Of a stretch of 64,000 nucleotides of DNA, positions 1 to 10,859 are shown piece by piece. Positions within the stretch are counted from its first letter, which is position 1, and each line of letters opens with the position of its first letter. The stretch spans positions 129,221,697 through 129,285,696 of the forward strand of contig NC_073627.1 in assembly GCF_029407905.1 (NCBI RefSeq). Direction: 5' to 3'. The notes below the pieces were generated by a model. That model saw nothing but the letters and a program-made list of their open reading frames with translations, was not told the origin of the DNA and ran no database searches. The position numbers were made by a program, and so were the translations under genes. The stretch is from Bubalus kerabau (lineage: Eukaryota; Chordata; Mammalia; Artiodactyla; Bovidae).

Positions 1-969
1 GTGTCATATCCCCCATCTCCCTGGCCAGGTGACTCGAGTGCTGGTACAGCATAGCTTAAAACTCAAAAGGCTTCATCCCATGGCTGAGATAGCTCCTGTT
101 ACAGGAGCCACACTTGATTTGCCAGGTTTTCCATTCTGGAAGGAGGCCTTTGTTGGAATTGTCTCTGAGGACTTAAAGCCAAGGAAACAACAGCCTATTT
201 ATGGCAGAAAGGAAAATAGTGAACTGGAACAAGGTGATTGCAGTTGTCAACAGCAGAAAATTATAGAAGGAGGTAGAAGAGTATACTGAAAAAAATTTTT
301 CTTTGGGAAGCGTACAATTTAAAGAGGCATTTATCTAAAACATGTCATCTCTTTAAGGGTATCAGAACTCAGCATTTTGTTGTGATTTGTTCAGTAAGTT
401 GGAGGGAGGAGTTGTCACATGATTTTGTTTATTTTCTAGGGTTTGTTTTTCTCTTGGAGAAGTTAAGTTTCATTGGTTTTTCAGAGCTTGAGGTCCATAT
501 GTACCTTAGTTAAGGCAGAACTATTAACTAGATTCTCTTCTAAGTAATCCACACAGATCTCCAGCAGCCTGAGTCAGAATCTCAGGTTGATTGCTGCTCA
601 TCTGGCCCCCTCTGGTGTCTTCCTTTCTACTTTCTCTCTACCCTTACCTTGAGTCTTCTCTCAGCCTAGACCTCCTCTAAAACTCCTTGACTGTTTACTG
701 TTACATCCACGAGGTCACTGTGTTGTTGTTGAACATTTGCTCTGCTTTGTGATGTGTTAGACTTTGGTCTTGTTTTATGATCCACAGTATTGCATTCTCC
801 TTTTTCAAGATATAAATGTTTACTAAATCCACATTCTCCTCCCTGTTGATGTAAGCAAATCTGAGCCTGGCCCCAAAGATAACAGTAGAAAAACAGAGTA
901 ATATTAGTGAATTCCTGTAGCTTTCCTTCTTCCAGCTTGCTTCATCTGTGTTCTTTTCCTTTAATTCAG
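1..969 (+). other. TDRD7: TDRD7 intron (3' part)
   Basis: This stretch precedes the first recognisable TDRD7 exon and ends in a pyrimidine-rich tract and an AG at 968-969. I see no exon of the gene in it. The open frame at 29-289 has no family resemblance and no splice-site framing. No ruminant SINE or BovB piece is recognisable here. The remaining N-terminal exons, including the LOTUS domains, must lie upstream of the window. Confidence 0.7.
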
Positions 970-1156
970 GTACGTGGGCAAAGACTACTCTGCTGCTCAA
1001 GAATTAATGGAAGATGAGATGAAGGAGTACTACAGTAAGAATTCTAAGGTCACCCCAGTCCAGACTGTGCAGATTGGCCAACTGCTGGCTGTAAATGCTG
1101 AAGAGGATGCTTGGTTACGAGCACAGGTCATTTCAATGGAAGAGGGCAAGATAAAG
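970..1156 (+). CDS. TDRD7: TDRD7 exon: start of Tudor domain 1
   Basis: TDRD7 is a scaffold of RNA granules: the chromatoid body of male germ cells, where it supports transposon control and spermatid mRNA regulation, and granules in lens fibre cells. This exon begins after the AG at 968-969. Its first base completes an Arg codon split across the splice. It then reads in frame from YVGKDYSAAQELMEDE to GQLLAVNAEEDAWLRAQV, the first strands of Tudor domain 1. By length to the stop codon it corresponds to about human residues 482-543. It ends at codon ATA-AAG in phase 0, and the donor that follows is GC (GCAAGT) rather than GT. Identity is from direct recognition of the family sequence; the frame is open throughout. 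Confidence 0.96.
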
Positions 1157-2177
1157 GCAAGTATTATGAAGACAAACACATTATTTGTCAAATGAAAATA
1201 TTGCTTCTAATATGGTATCCTCTAACTGTATTTAGCTTCCTCTGGAAGTTAAAAAGATAATATATGTATATGTCAAAAATAATAATTATCCCTGTCAGCT
1301 TTTAAGTCAGTGATAGTTACATTATCTTGGAGTTTTAGTTTAAACAAAGAAAAAAATTCTTCTCCATTGGAATACCATAACCCATGATATAATTAATCAG
1401 GAAAAAAAACAAACTTGTATTCCTATTCCTCAGGGTTACCTAATGAATACTGATCAGAGCTCTGGGGGCTTCTTATCAAGGTCAGTACTTGGAAATGAGG
1501 GAAATCATACAGATTGGAAGAGATGACATTCTCTCCTTTCTTGCACAGCCAACTGAGGGGAACCCCAAATAAGACTTGACCATGCCCCAAGTCTTGCCCT
1601 CATGGTCATCTCAGAAAGGTCAGAGGGCTCTCTGACTAGTCTGTTCCATCAGAGGCTCCAGTACTTCCAGACTTGGCCACGTTCATGGTGACCAGCCCCT
1701 GCCCTGCTGCCTTTTCCTTCCTTAACCTTAGAAACCCAGAATGAGAACTTGCTCATCAAGGCACAGTTTTGTCTAAACTTTGAAAATCAGGGTTAGCACA
1801 TCTCAGAACGCGTAGCACTGCAGGGGTGGGCAGTCCAGATGATTAGGACCCCAGTCAGTATGTGGCCCAGTCACTAGTGTCTGTTCAGTGAGAAACCTGA
1901 GTGATCTCTGGATGATGGGGAATAACTGTCCTAGATGTTAGCTCAGCCTCAGTCCACTTCCTGACTGTTTCCCTGCCCTTAGGAAGTTCAAAACTTAGCT
2001 GCTTGAATGCACAGGGATTGCTTATGAAGAGAAGAACCGTACAAACCCTGATGATATGTTTAGTGTGTTAGGGTTTATAGTAAACACTGCGAAACCTCCA
2101 CAAGGACATCCCCCAGTCTGAGATCTACAGGGCAAAAATCTCTTGGGCCTCCCTTCCTTCCTTACCTCTGCTTTGGG

Positions 2178-2330
2178 AATTTAAACTCTGGAGTCAGTTA
2201 GACCTGAGTTTGAGTCCCAACTCTGCCACTTCTAGCTGTATGACCTTGGGACTTCTCTGATTCCTTACCTATAAAATCAGACACTATCATCATGCTAGTA
2301 TCTGCCTGTTATACTTTTCATTCATTGTTT
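2178..2330 (+). repeat. MIR SINE relic
   Basis: The order of MIR core features is visible: a 'gagtcagttagacctgag' segment, a 'ctctgccacttctagctg' segment, 'tgaccttggg', and the CT-rich 'taaaatcaga' segment. It is diverged from the consensus as expected for a mammal-wide element. Boundaries are approximate. Confidence 0.7.
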
Positions 2331-2339
2331 TCCATTGTC

Positions 2340-3350
2340 TTAGGGAAAGAGACAAGACTGACAAGGCTTGTCCTCAAGAAGCTTTTATGCTAGTAAAAGA
2401 AGACAGATAATGAACAAGTATACAGTAAATGAAAAGGCAGGGGAAAGCAGTGAAGGAAATAACCAGGGTGCTGCAATAGAAAATAACTGTGAAGGAAGGG
2501 ATAGCAGGGAGATGTTATCTGGTTTATTTGTTTCAAAGGTTGTTCCAGTGCCTATGTGGGGCATAGGTTGTAGTGTAGGGCAAAGATCAAAAGTAAGACC
2601 AGTTAGTTGGCTGTTGTAGTAACCAGCAGTTGCAACCTGAATTAGGGTGGAAACAGTGAAGACAGAGGTAACAAGACAGACTCAGGATGTGTTTGGAGGT
2701 AGAACTGACAGGACACTAATTCATTGGATGTGGAAGAGAAGAAAGGAGAAGGTTCAGGATGGCTGATGAGTTCAAGGCTTGAGCAGCTGGGTGGATGGTC
2801 ATGCCGTTTATTGAAACTGGGAAGTCAGGGAGAAGAATCAATAATAGGAAAATAAAGAATTTTGTAGGACTATTCATGCATTGGAGAAGGAAATGGCAAC
2901 CCACTCCAGTGTTCTTGCCTGGAGAATCCCAGGGACGGGGGAGCCTGGTGGGCTGCCGTCTCTGGGGTTGCACAGAATCGGACACGACTGAAGCGACTTA
3001 GCAGCAGCAGCAGCATTAGGTTTGAGAATAGCTGTCTGATTTCCTGGATGAGCCTGGAGCTCAGGAAGAAGTCAGGACCGGGGTGGGGGCATCGGCATGT
3101 AAGTGCCACTTGAAGCCCTGGGACTGGGTCAGGTCACCTAGAGGAAGAATCACTCATAGAACAGAGAAGAGGACCCAGAACCAGGCTCTGAAACACTTCA
3201 GCATTTAGATGGAGGGCATGAGAGGAGCAAAGGAGACTGTGAGAATGGCCAAAGAATGAGGAAAACCAAGACGACCATGTCATGGGAACCAGAACAGGAA
3301 AGTGCCTCTTGGAAGACAGAACAGGAAGCAACCGGCTGTGTCATTGCTTC
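2340..3350 (+). repeat. Ancient LINE relic, L2-type suspected
   Basis: A purine-rich, diverged stretch follows the order of a common old mammalian repeat: a segment on items such as 'gacagataatgaacaagt', then 'gatgtgtttggaggtagaac', then 'gcagctgggtggatgg', then 'gggtcaggtcacctagag'. A BovA2 SINE at 2875-3016 splits it. The L2-type label is my reading from memory of such repeats; a RepeatMasker run could name another old family. Confidence 0.45.
2875..3016 (+). mobile_element. BovA2 SINE, 5'-truncated
   Basis: This is the 3' half of the ruminant dimeric BovA2 SINE. It runs from 'catgcattggagaagg' through 'gacacgactgaagcgactt' to a short (AGC)n tail at about 3001-3015. It lacks the first monomer and is inserted in an older LINE relic. 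Confidence 0.9.
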
Positions 3351-5268
3351 TGAGAGCTGTGGGCTGGTGTTAGGAATAAAAGGGGTAGCTTGGTGTGTTG
3401 TACATAGTAAGCTCTTTAAGACAGCAGTAGTTGTGGCAATCCTGGCCTGATCTTGTTCCCATATCCCCGTGAACCAGACAGAGATCAATTTTACCCCTTA
3501 CTAGGAGAAACACTAGCTACTCAACAAGTCTTGTTTCTCTTGAATTTTGCTATCCCTAACAGCAAGTATCCATCCCCTCCTTGATTTCCACAGATTTTGG
3601 TGAACATGAGAAACAGGAACTGGTGGTCACCCCTCAGGTTGGTGCCAGTTTTACCTGGTCCAGACCACATCCCAGAGGTGTCTGCTGGTTATTACTCAGA
3701 AGGCACTGTGAGATCTGTGGCCACTTGAGGGAGCCAGAGAGCTGGGAATGCACTGGATCCCAGCGCGAGGCTAGTGAGCCTGCGTGTGCTAATCCCGGGG
3801 CTGAAGGGCAGAGGGCTGTGAGAGTCTAGCCGGACATCCATGGGCAAATGTTTTATGAACTACAGCTGACAGGCGAACACATGGTATCGTGATTCCAAAG
3901 AATAAAGCAAGAAAAGAAAAGCTTCAGAGTTATAGAAACCCTTTGAAGATTTAGAACAGTATTCTTTTGTCTCTTGCTGCTGGGATTACGTTCTGAATTG
4001 CCCGGGAATCATGATTTCACATATTATGTTCTATTCTCAGAACGCGTTGTCTCCATTTTAGGCCTAGGAAGAGCAGAATCCAAGTTGTGGGTGGTGACTA
4101 CTATTAAAGGAAACAAAAGCTGTGTGGATCCTGAGGTTTTGGGGAAGGAAATGCAGGTGCTAATTTGGGGTTGGAGAAATTGCTGGCTGCAGTGTGGGGA
4201 CCTGCCAGGGGTTGAGGCCTCAGGGAGCACTGAGTCAAGATGTGAGCTCTAACAGATGATCCTTTTCAACCTGGAATACACAGCCCCACAGCCCCAGTGA
4301 TCAGGTGGCCAGGGAACAACTTTAGTTTTCTCTCTGTGCTTTTCTTCCTTAGATTCTCTGATGGGGGAGAGTTTTTGTTTTGTATACTTAATACCAGAAT
4401 CTCAGTACTCAGAAGCTGTGGACTTTATTTTACTGCAGAAAGTAAAACTCTTTGGTATTTCTCTGCCATGCCTTTGCCCTGCTTTGTTTTGTCTTATTTT
4501 TGTAATAACTATCATCTGCTTTAATTAGAGAAGCATGCTAAATTTTCAGCACTTACCCTCCTATTCCTAGGTGTCATTCTAAATCAAAGCTTAAGGTCTC
4601 TAGATTTTATTTTTCTCCAAAAGGAAAAAGGCTTTGGTTATATAGTCCTTTTCAAATAAAGTTTTATTAATACACTAAACATACTTTCCAGGCGCTCAGT
4701 GATCTGTGTTGGTGATGAGAAAGCATCATGCAGGTTTCTGTAAACACAGAACTCTGTCCAGCAGACTTGGGATCTTTTCCTGAGCTGGATGAAAGCCTAA
4801 CTCAGCTTCCCAGCCCTGAGAAAAAACGGAATTATCTACTTTTACAGTGTAGGATTTCATGTTATCCAGCTGCAACATCATTGCTGTCATAGACAGCGTC
4901 TCAGTTCCTGGAAACATAACAGCTGAGAGCAGGCCATCATAAGTGCTGCTTTGAGGGTACAGAATCTGACAAATACCCCAGTGTGTGGCTCCTCTATAAA
5001 CAAATAATGGAGAGGTGTAAATCAGAAAAGAAGGAGGTGATGTAGGCATTATGATAGTAGGGCAAGAGTGGAGCAGCCAGGGATGGCAGATCAGATATGT
5101 GTGCTGCTGACAAGCTAACAGAAGGCATCGGAGCTCCGCAGTCTTCCCTCTGCTCCCTGTTGGTAAAGGAGTAAACTGAAGCCAATTAAATGCATCGTGA
5201 GTTTTTTTTTTAAGAAGTAAGGATAAAGAATTTTATTTGAACCTAAACATTGTTTCTGTTATCATTAG

Positions 5269-5380
5269 GTATGCTACGTTGACTATGGTTTTAGTGAAAA
5301 TGTTGAAAAGAGCAAAGCATACAGATTGAACCCGAAGTTCTGTTCACTCTCATTCCAAGCTACAAAGTGTAAGCTCGCAG
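5269..5380 (+). CDS. TDRD7: TDRD7 exon: end of Tudor domain 1
   Basis: It follows the AG at 5267-5268 and opens in phase 0 with VCYVDYGFSENV, the hallmark Tudor strand containing the YVDYG motif whose aromatic and acidic residues belong to the methyl-arginine pocket region. It continues through LNPKFCSLSFQATKCKLA, the helix and start of the nuclease-like (SN) part of an extended Tudor unit. It ends in phase 1, the last G pairing with GG of the next exon to make Gly, before donor GTAAAA. The frame is intact. Confidence 0.97.
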
Positions 5381-5604
5381 GTAAAAAGAAACTTTTTTAA
5401 AAGAGCTCTCCACTTTGGTGTGTATTATCATTGTACCTTGGGGTAGTTAAGTCCTAAAGCATACTAAGTATTTCCAGGTGTTAAATGTGTTATTTCTTGA
5501 AAGGTATAAGTAAATTCATGTTTAATGTTCTCTCTATAGGATATGATCATTATAAAAATGTTATAATGTTTTTATATATTTTTGTTACATTATACATAAC
5601 ATAT

Positions 5605-5827
5605 GGGCTTCCCTCATAGCTCAGTTGGTAAAGAATCTGCCTGCAATGAAGGAGACCTGGGTTCAATTCCTGGGTTGGGAAGATCCCCTGGAGAAGGAAG
5701 TGGCAACCCACTCCAGTATTCTTGCCCAGAGAATCCCATGGACAGAGGAGCCTAGCAGGCTATAGTCCATGGGGTCGCAAAGAGTTGGACACGACTTAGC
5801 GACTAAACCACCATTCAAACCACCACC
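5605..5827 (+). mobile_element. Bov-tA SINE with 13-bp TSD
   Basis: Full tRNA-derived ruminant SINE: a head starting 'gggcttccctcatagctcag', a B-box-like 'gggttcaattcctgg', then the BovA body ending 'gacacgacttagcgact'. It is bounded by a perfect 13-bp target-site duplication, 'atacataacatat', at 5592-5604 and 5828-5840. Confidence 0.95.
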
Positions 5828-6021
5828 ATACATAACATATAGCATATTTAGTGTTATTATTTGGAAATCTACTGGACATCTGAAAGGGTTAGGTGGTTGT
5901 TGCCCTAACTGCCCTAGCAGCAGCTACTCGAGGCCCTGTATCGTGGGATTTGGTCAGTTTAAATTGTGTCATTCAACCTATTGTGAAGTGACTCCCAGCC
6001 TTCCTACTGAGATAGACTCTG

Positions 6022-6940
6022 TTCAGTTCAGTTCAGTTCAGTCACTCAGTTGTGTCTGACTCTTTGCGACCCCATGAATCACAGCATGCCAGGCCTCCCT
6101 GTCCATCACCAACTCCCGGAGTTCACTCAGACTCACATCCATCGAATCAATGATGCCATCCAGCCATCTCATCCTCTGTCGTCCCCTTCTCCTCCTGCCC
6201 CCAATCCCTCCCAGTATCAGAGTCTTTTCCAATGAGTGAACTCTTTGCATGAGGTGGCCAAAGTACTGGAGTTTAAGCTTTAGCATCATTCCTTCCAAAG
6301 AACACCCAGGACTGATCTCCTTCAGAATGGACTGGTTGGATCTCCTTGCTGTCCAAGGGACTCTGAAGAGTGGAAAAGGTCAGTTTTCATTCCAATCCCA
6401 AAGAAAGGCAATGCCAAAGAATGCTCAAACTACCGCACAATTGCACTCATCTCACACGCTGGTAAAGTAATGCTCAAAATTCTCCAAGCCAGGCTTCAGC
6501 AATACGTGAACTGTGAACTTCTGGATGTTCAAGCTGGTTTTAGAAAAGGCAGAGGAACCAGAGATCAAATTGCCAACATCTGCTGGATCATGGAAAAAGT
6601 AAGAGAGTTCCAGAAAAACATCTATTTCTGCTTTATTGACTATGCCAAAGCCTTTGACTGTGTGGATCACAATAAACTGGAAAATTCTTCAAGAGATGGG
6701 CATACCAGACCACCTGATCTGCCTCTTGAGAAACCTATGTGCAGGTCAGGAAGCAAGAGTTAGAACTGGACATGGAACAACAGACTGGTTCCAAATAGGA
6801 AAAGGAGTACGGCAAGGCTGTATATTGCCACCCTGCTTACTTAACATATATGCAGAGTACATCATGAGAAACGCTGGGCTGGAAGAAGCACAAGCTGGAA
6901 TCAAGATTGCCAGGAGAAATATCAATAACCTCAGATATGC
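6022..6940. mobile_element. BovB LINE with 5' inversion (twin priming)
   Basis: Two oppositely oriented BovB (RTE) pieces lie back to back. Positions 6022-6370 are the 3' end on the minus strand, starting with the 'ttcagttcagttcag' complement of the BovB tail. Positions 6371-6940 are an internal reverse-transcriptase piece on the plus strand, with a readable FCFIDYAKAFDCVDHNK motif. A 12-bp target-site duplication with one mismatch encloses the pair: 6010-6021 and 6941-6952 ('agatagactctg' / 'agatagattctg'). One insertion event with twin priming explains the arrangement. The copy is dead: truncated, inverted and frameshifted at 6677-6680. Confidence 0.92.
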
Positions 6941-7436
6941 AGATAGATTCTGTAGGTACTGCTTATTACCATGGAGCACCCTCTCATGCACTCAAGCACG
7001 AGCCTGGCTGTAGGTCACGGTCAGTCTCTGGCACTGTCAAGTATTACTGCTCTTTTTTTTTCCTCCTCGAGGAGGCATAGAGAAATGCATGTGTGTGAGG
7101 ATAATGTGTTGGGATGGCCTAAAAGTATGAGAGACAAATGTTAATGTTGTGGAAAGGCATGGAAATATGTGTGCATCATGCAGGAGAGCTGGAGTTAGAT
7201 TCAGAAAATGATCTAAATTGTTTTCATGAAAATTAGACCTGTGAAGAAATACCTCCTCCCAGCAGGGCTAAGTCTCTGTGTCAGAGGAGCAAGATTCGGC
7301 TCTGTTTGTGAGATATATCCTGAGTAACTATAAAATCTTGTGACAAACCTGTGGAAGTTGGTTTTGAAAAGAACATACCAGGAGTACAGGTAAAGATTTG
7401 GGATGCTGAAATGAAAGGTTTAATAGAAGCTTAGTG

Positions 7437-7716
7437 ATGGAGAAGGCAGTGTCACCCCACTCCAGTACTCTTGCCTGGAAAATCCTATGGACAGAGGAGC
7501 CTGGTAGCCTGCAGTCCATGGGGTCGTTAGGAGTCAGACACGACTGAGCGACTTCACTTTCACTTTTCACTTTCATGCATTGGAGAAGGAAATGGCAACC
7601 CACTCCAGTGTTCTTTCCTGGAGAATCCCAGGGACGGGGGAGCCTGGTGGGCTGCCATCTCTGGGGTCGCACAGAGTCGGACACGACTGAAGCGACTTAG
7701 CAGCAGCAGCAGCAGC
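7437..7716 (+). mobile_element. BovA2 dimeric SINE
   Basis: Both monomers are present. The first runs from 'gatggagaaggcagtg' to 'cactttcacttttcacttt', the second from 'catgcattggagaagg' to 'gaagcgacttagcagcagc'. The tail is (AGC)n. No clear target-site duplication was found. Confidence 0.93.
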
Positions 7717-8536
7717 TATGAAAACAGGATAAGAACAAGAGAAAGGTATGTCATAAGGAATCTGTGAACTTTTGCTTATGGATTTAAAGGGGGAAAACAT
7801 AGACATTGCAGTACCATTGGGGAAGTGATGCCCTAGTTTAATTAGATTAATAGATTAACTTTGAGTGGGCATATATATGATCTATGAAATTACAATTTTC
7901 TAAGAATAAAGAATAATTAGACTATGATAAAATTCAACTAATACCCATATTACATTAAACAATATTTAATCTTTCTTTCATAAATCAGTAAGTCCTTTGG
8001 TATTCTCAGTGCCATCATGGTGTACTTGAAAAGAAAGGGAGGGGGGAGGCTATCTAAATTTTCAATAAATGCATGTTTGTGAAAGAAATAATTGTGTATA
8101 CTTACTTAGAAACTGAAAAAAAAAAACACCAAGGTTATACTTTTAGGAAGAATGTTACAAATCCATGACTATAAGACATAATTGGTTGCTAATTTTTTAT
8201 ATGCATTAGTCTCTTTGTTTTAAATATGTGCTTGTATATAAAGTGAAGGCTATTTCTCCTAATGTAGAAATTCAGATTGATCATCAACTTCTCTTCTTGC
8301 TGTTAGATTGCCTGCAGCTAGTGTAATCATTCAAAAAGACTTTCACATTATAATGAATATTTTTAAACCTAAGGCTGGATACTACAAAGAAGTTTGTAAA
8401 ACAAAGCTTCCCTATAAAGTTTAAGAATTTTGTAGTAGATTCATAATTGTAATAAGTAGCCAGAATGAATATAATCAGTGTTTCTTAAAATGTTTCTTCT
8501 AATTAAATAGAAATTTAAATATTCAATATTTTTCAG

Positions 8537-8739
8537 GGTTGGAAGTTCTAAGTGATGATCCTGACTTAGTGAAAGTGGTGGAATCTTTAACTTGTGGGAA
8601 GATCTTTGCAGTGGAAATACTTGAAAAAACGGACATTCCACTGGTTGTTCTGTATGATACCTCAGGAGAAGATGACATCAACATCAATGCTACCTGCTTA
8701 AAGGCCATATGTGACAAGTCACTAGAGGTTCACCTTCAG
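8537..8739 (+). CDS. TDRD7: TDRD7 exon: SN-like segment after Tudor 1
   Basis: It follows the AG at 8535-8536. The first two bases complete the Gly codon from the previous exon; then LEVLSDDPDLVKVVESLTCG reads in frame, followed by KIFAVEI and PLVVLYDTSGEDDININAT. This is the nuclease-like half of the first extended Tudor unit and the linker after it. It ends at HLQ in phase 0 before donor GTACCG, a weaker donor than its neighbours. 203 nt, open throughout. Confidence 0.97.
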
Positions 8740-8913
8740 GTACCGCCATGACCCCTGTTGTCTGTTCACACATATCACAGGAAAGAAATTCACCAGAATA
8801 GAATGCAGTAAATTTTAGGCTAACATTAGATAGAGACAGAATACATAGTATTGAGAAAAAAAGATAGAGGGGAGTTAAAAGTAGGGGGAAATGCCAAACC
8901 ATAAATAGTAATT

Positions 8914-9005
8914 ATTAAGAATTGGATTTTTATTTTATTTTCAAGTTCCTACAAAGAGCATTAAGAATTGGATTTTTATTTTATTTCTGAGTTCCTACAA
9001 AGAGC
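8914..9005 (+). repeat. 46-bp tandem duplication, two units
   Basis: Unit 1 is 8914-8959 and unit 2 is 8960-9005. Both begin 'attaagaattggattttt' and end 'gttcctacaaagagc'. They differ at three positions (TCAA versus CTGA in the middle), so 43 of 46 bases match. It is intronic. Confidence 0.93.
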
Positions 9006-9650
9006 ATATATTAATTTTATATGAAATTATTTTGCAAATATAAGGGAAGATAATTCAAAAGAAGGGAAAATTAGATCAGTGAAGATGTTAATTGAATTGC
9101 TAGCTTTTACATTTTTAAAATGTGAAGAACATAGATGTCTGTAGGAAAGGACACCTTTAAATAAATTATGGAGCAGCCACTCTAAAGAATAGGATTAGGT
9201 GTTAAAAATGATTATTTTAGAAACTTCATAACAACATTGGGAAAGTATTGTTTTAATAATTATCAATAGAACAACAGTGAATTGCCTTCATACTTCATAT
9301 TATGATTTGACTAAAAGTGGCTAAAATTAAACCTTTTCTGTTTTTTAAAGTTACTGAAATTCACGTGGGCCATTGGCAAGGATTAGAAAGTAGACTAATA
9401 ATGGGATTGATCTTTTGAGAGTTGTTTATTTTCATTTCTGTTAATATTGCAAAAATATTTATATAATAATTCTTTTTCTGAATTAATGGGACTAAGATCT
9501 TGGCATCCAGTCCCTTCCATGGCAAATAGATGGGGAAAAAGTGAAAACAGTGACAGACATTATTTTCTTGAGCTCCAAAATCACTGCAAATGGCAGCCGC
9601 AGCCACAAAATTAAAAGACGCTTGCTCCATGGAAGAAAAGCCGTGACAAA

Positions 9651-9858
9651 GCTAGTGTTAGTTGCTCAGTCATGTCTGACTCTTTGCGACCTCAAGGACT
9701 GTAGCCTGCCATGCTCCTCTGTCCATGGGATTCTCCAGGCAAGAATACTGGAGTGGGTTGCCATTCCCTTCTCCAGGGGATCTTCCTGACCCAGAGATTG
9801 AACCTGGGTCTCCCTCATTGCAACTAGATACTTTACTGTCTGAGCCACTAGGGTAGTC
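9651..9858 (-). mobile_element. Bov-tA SINE nested in BovB
   Basis: The minus-strand body starts at 'gttgctcagtcatgtctg' and ends with the reversed tRNA-like head 'ctgagccactagggtag'. The BovB sequence resumes after it. The target-site duplication is unclear (only about 4 bp, 'caaa'). Confidence 0.9.
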
Positions 9859-9982
9859 TCAAATCTAGACAGTGTGTTGAAAAACAGACATCACTTTGCT
9901 GACAAAGCTCTGTATAGTCAAAGCTGTGGTATTTTCCAGTAATCATGTACAGATGTGAGAGTTGGACCATAAAGAAGGCTGA

Positions 9983-10174
9983 AAGTGAAAATCGCTCAGT
10001 CGTGTCTGACTCTTTGCAACCCCATGGACTATACAGTCAATGGAATTCTCTAGGCCAGAATACTGGAGAGGGTAGCCTTTCCCTTCTCCAGGGGATCTTC
10101 CCAACTTAGGGATCAAACCCAGGTCTCCCACACTGCAGGCAGATTGTTTACCAGCTGAGCCACAGGGGAAGCCC
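9983..10174 (-). mobile_element. Bov-tA SINE nested in BovB, 12-bp TSD
   Basis: A minus-strand Bov-tA ending in the reversed head 'agctgagccacaggggaagc'. It is flanked by a perfect 12-bp target-site duplication of BovB sequence, 'aaagaaggctga', at 9971-9982 and 10175-10186. It is therefore younger than the BovB copy. Confidence 0.95.
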
Positions 10175-10859
10175 AAAGAAGGCTGAGTGCCAAAGAATTG
10201 ATGCTTTTGAATTGTGGTGCCAGAGAAGACTCTCAAGAATCCATTGGACAGTAAGGAGTTCAGACCAATCAATCATAAAGGAAATCAACTCTGAATAGTC
10301 ACTGGAAGGACTGATGCTGAAACTCCAATACTTTGGCCACCTGCTGCAAAGAGCTGACTCATTGGAAAAGACCCTGATGCTGGGAAAGATTGTGGGCAGG
10401 AGAAGGGGATTACAGGGGATGAGATAGTTGGATGGCATCATTAACTCAGTGGACATGAGTTTGAGCAAACTCCAGGAGATGGTGAAGGACAGGGAAGCTT
10501 AGCATGCTGCAGTGCATGGGGTCACAAAGAGTCAGATACAACTTAGTAGCTGAACAACAACAAAATTAATGGGGGGAAGATAAACCAGAGTTAAAGATAT
10601 TCTTAGCCTATTAGGGGAAAGTGGTAATAATATATGCAAAATGTCTACTCTGTGCCTGATACAACTGAGAGCAGATACTCCTTTTGAAAGAGAGATAGCC
10701 AAACTAGTTTTTCACATTTGCATTATGAATTTCATTCTATCCTATTTGTCCTGCTTGCTTCAAAAATTGTAAAATGCAGAGACTTTCAGTGAACTACCCC
10801 TTTGGTAGGTAAGAGCTGCACTCTGTTCTCAAGCATGCTTGGTGTGTCCTTTGTTCCAG

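Larger units (their letters stand above)
1157..5268 (+). other. TDRD7: TDRD7 intron with GC donor
   Basis: This 4.1-kb intron starts GCAAGT after AAG and ends TTAG at 5265-5268. Joining the flanking exons in phase 0 gives the expected Lys-Val junction, so the GC donor is required by the protein. Contents: a MIR at about 2178-2330, an ancient LINE relic at about 2340-3350 carrying a BovA2 SINE at 2875-3016, and unique AT-rich sequence elsewhere. Nothing gene-like is seen at 3350-5268. Confidence 0.9.
5381..8536 (+). other. TDRD7: TDRD7 intron
   Basis: A GTAAAA donor to a TTTTCAG acceptor. It contains a Bov-tA SINE (5605-5827), a twin-primed BovB (6022-6940) and a dimeric BovA2 (7437-7716). 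The last 800 bases are AT-rich with nothing recognisable. Confidence 0.9.
9490..10563 (+). mobile_element. BovB LINE 3' part split by two SINEs
   Basis: A plus-strand BovB 3' segment in three pieces: about 9490-9650, 9859-9982 and 10187-10563. The pieces join in BovB order, from the late ORF2 'gacagacattattttcttg' region through the C-terminal domain to a degenerate 'gctgaacaacaacaa' tail. Two minus-strand Bov-tA SINEs interrupt it. The coding frame has decayed; for example, the segment before the tail reads 'gggaagcttagcatgc', where intact copies read GAGGCCTGG. Confidence 0.9.
8740..10859 (+). other. TDRD7: TDRD7 intron
   Basis: A GTACCG donor to a TTCCAG acceptor. It holds a 46-bp tandem duplication (8914-9005) and a BovB 3' part at about 9490-10563 into which two Bov-tA SINEs have inserted. 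The rest is AT-rich unique sequence. Confidence 0.9.

Noticed and set aside
29..289. An 86-codon frame at the left edge, considered as an upstream TDRD7 exon
   Set aside because: It has no Tudor or LOTUS resemblance, and the flanks do not give a splice pair in phase with the exon at 970.
5605..5690. tRNA-like cloverleaf sequence in Bov-tA heads, considered as tRNA genes
   Set aside because: They are SINE heads derived from a tRNA, diverged and followed by the BovA body; no intact tRNA gene is present.
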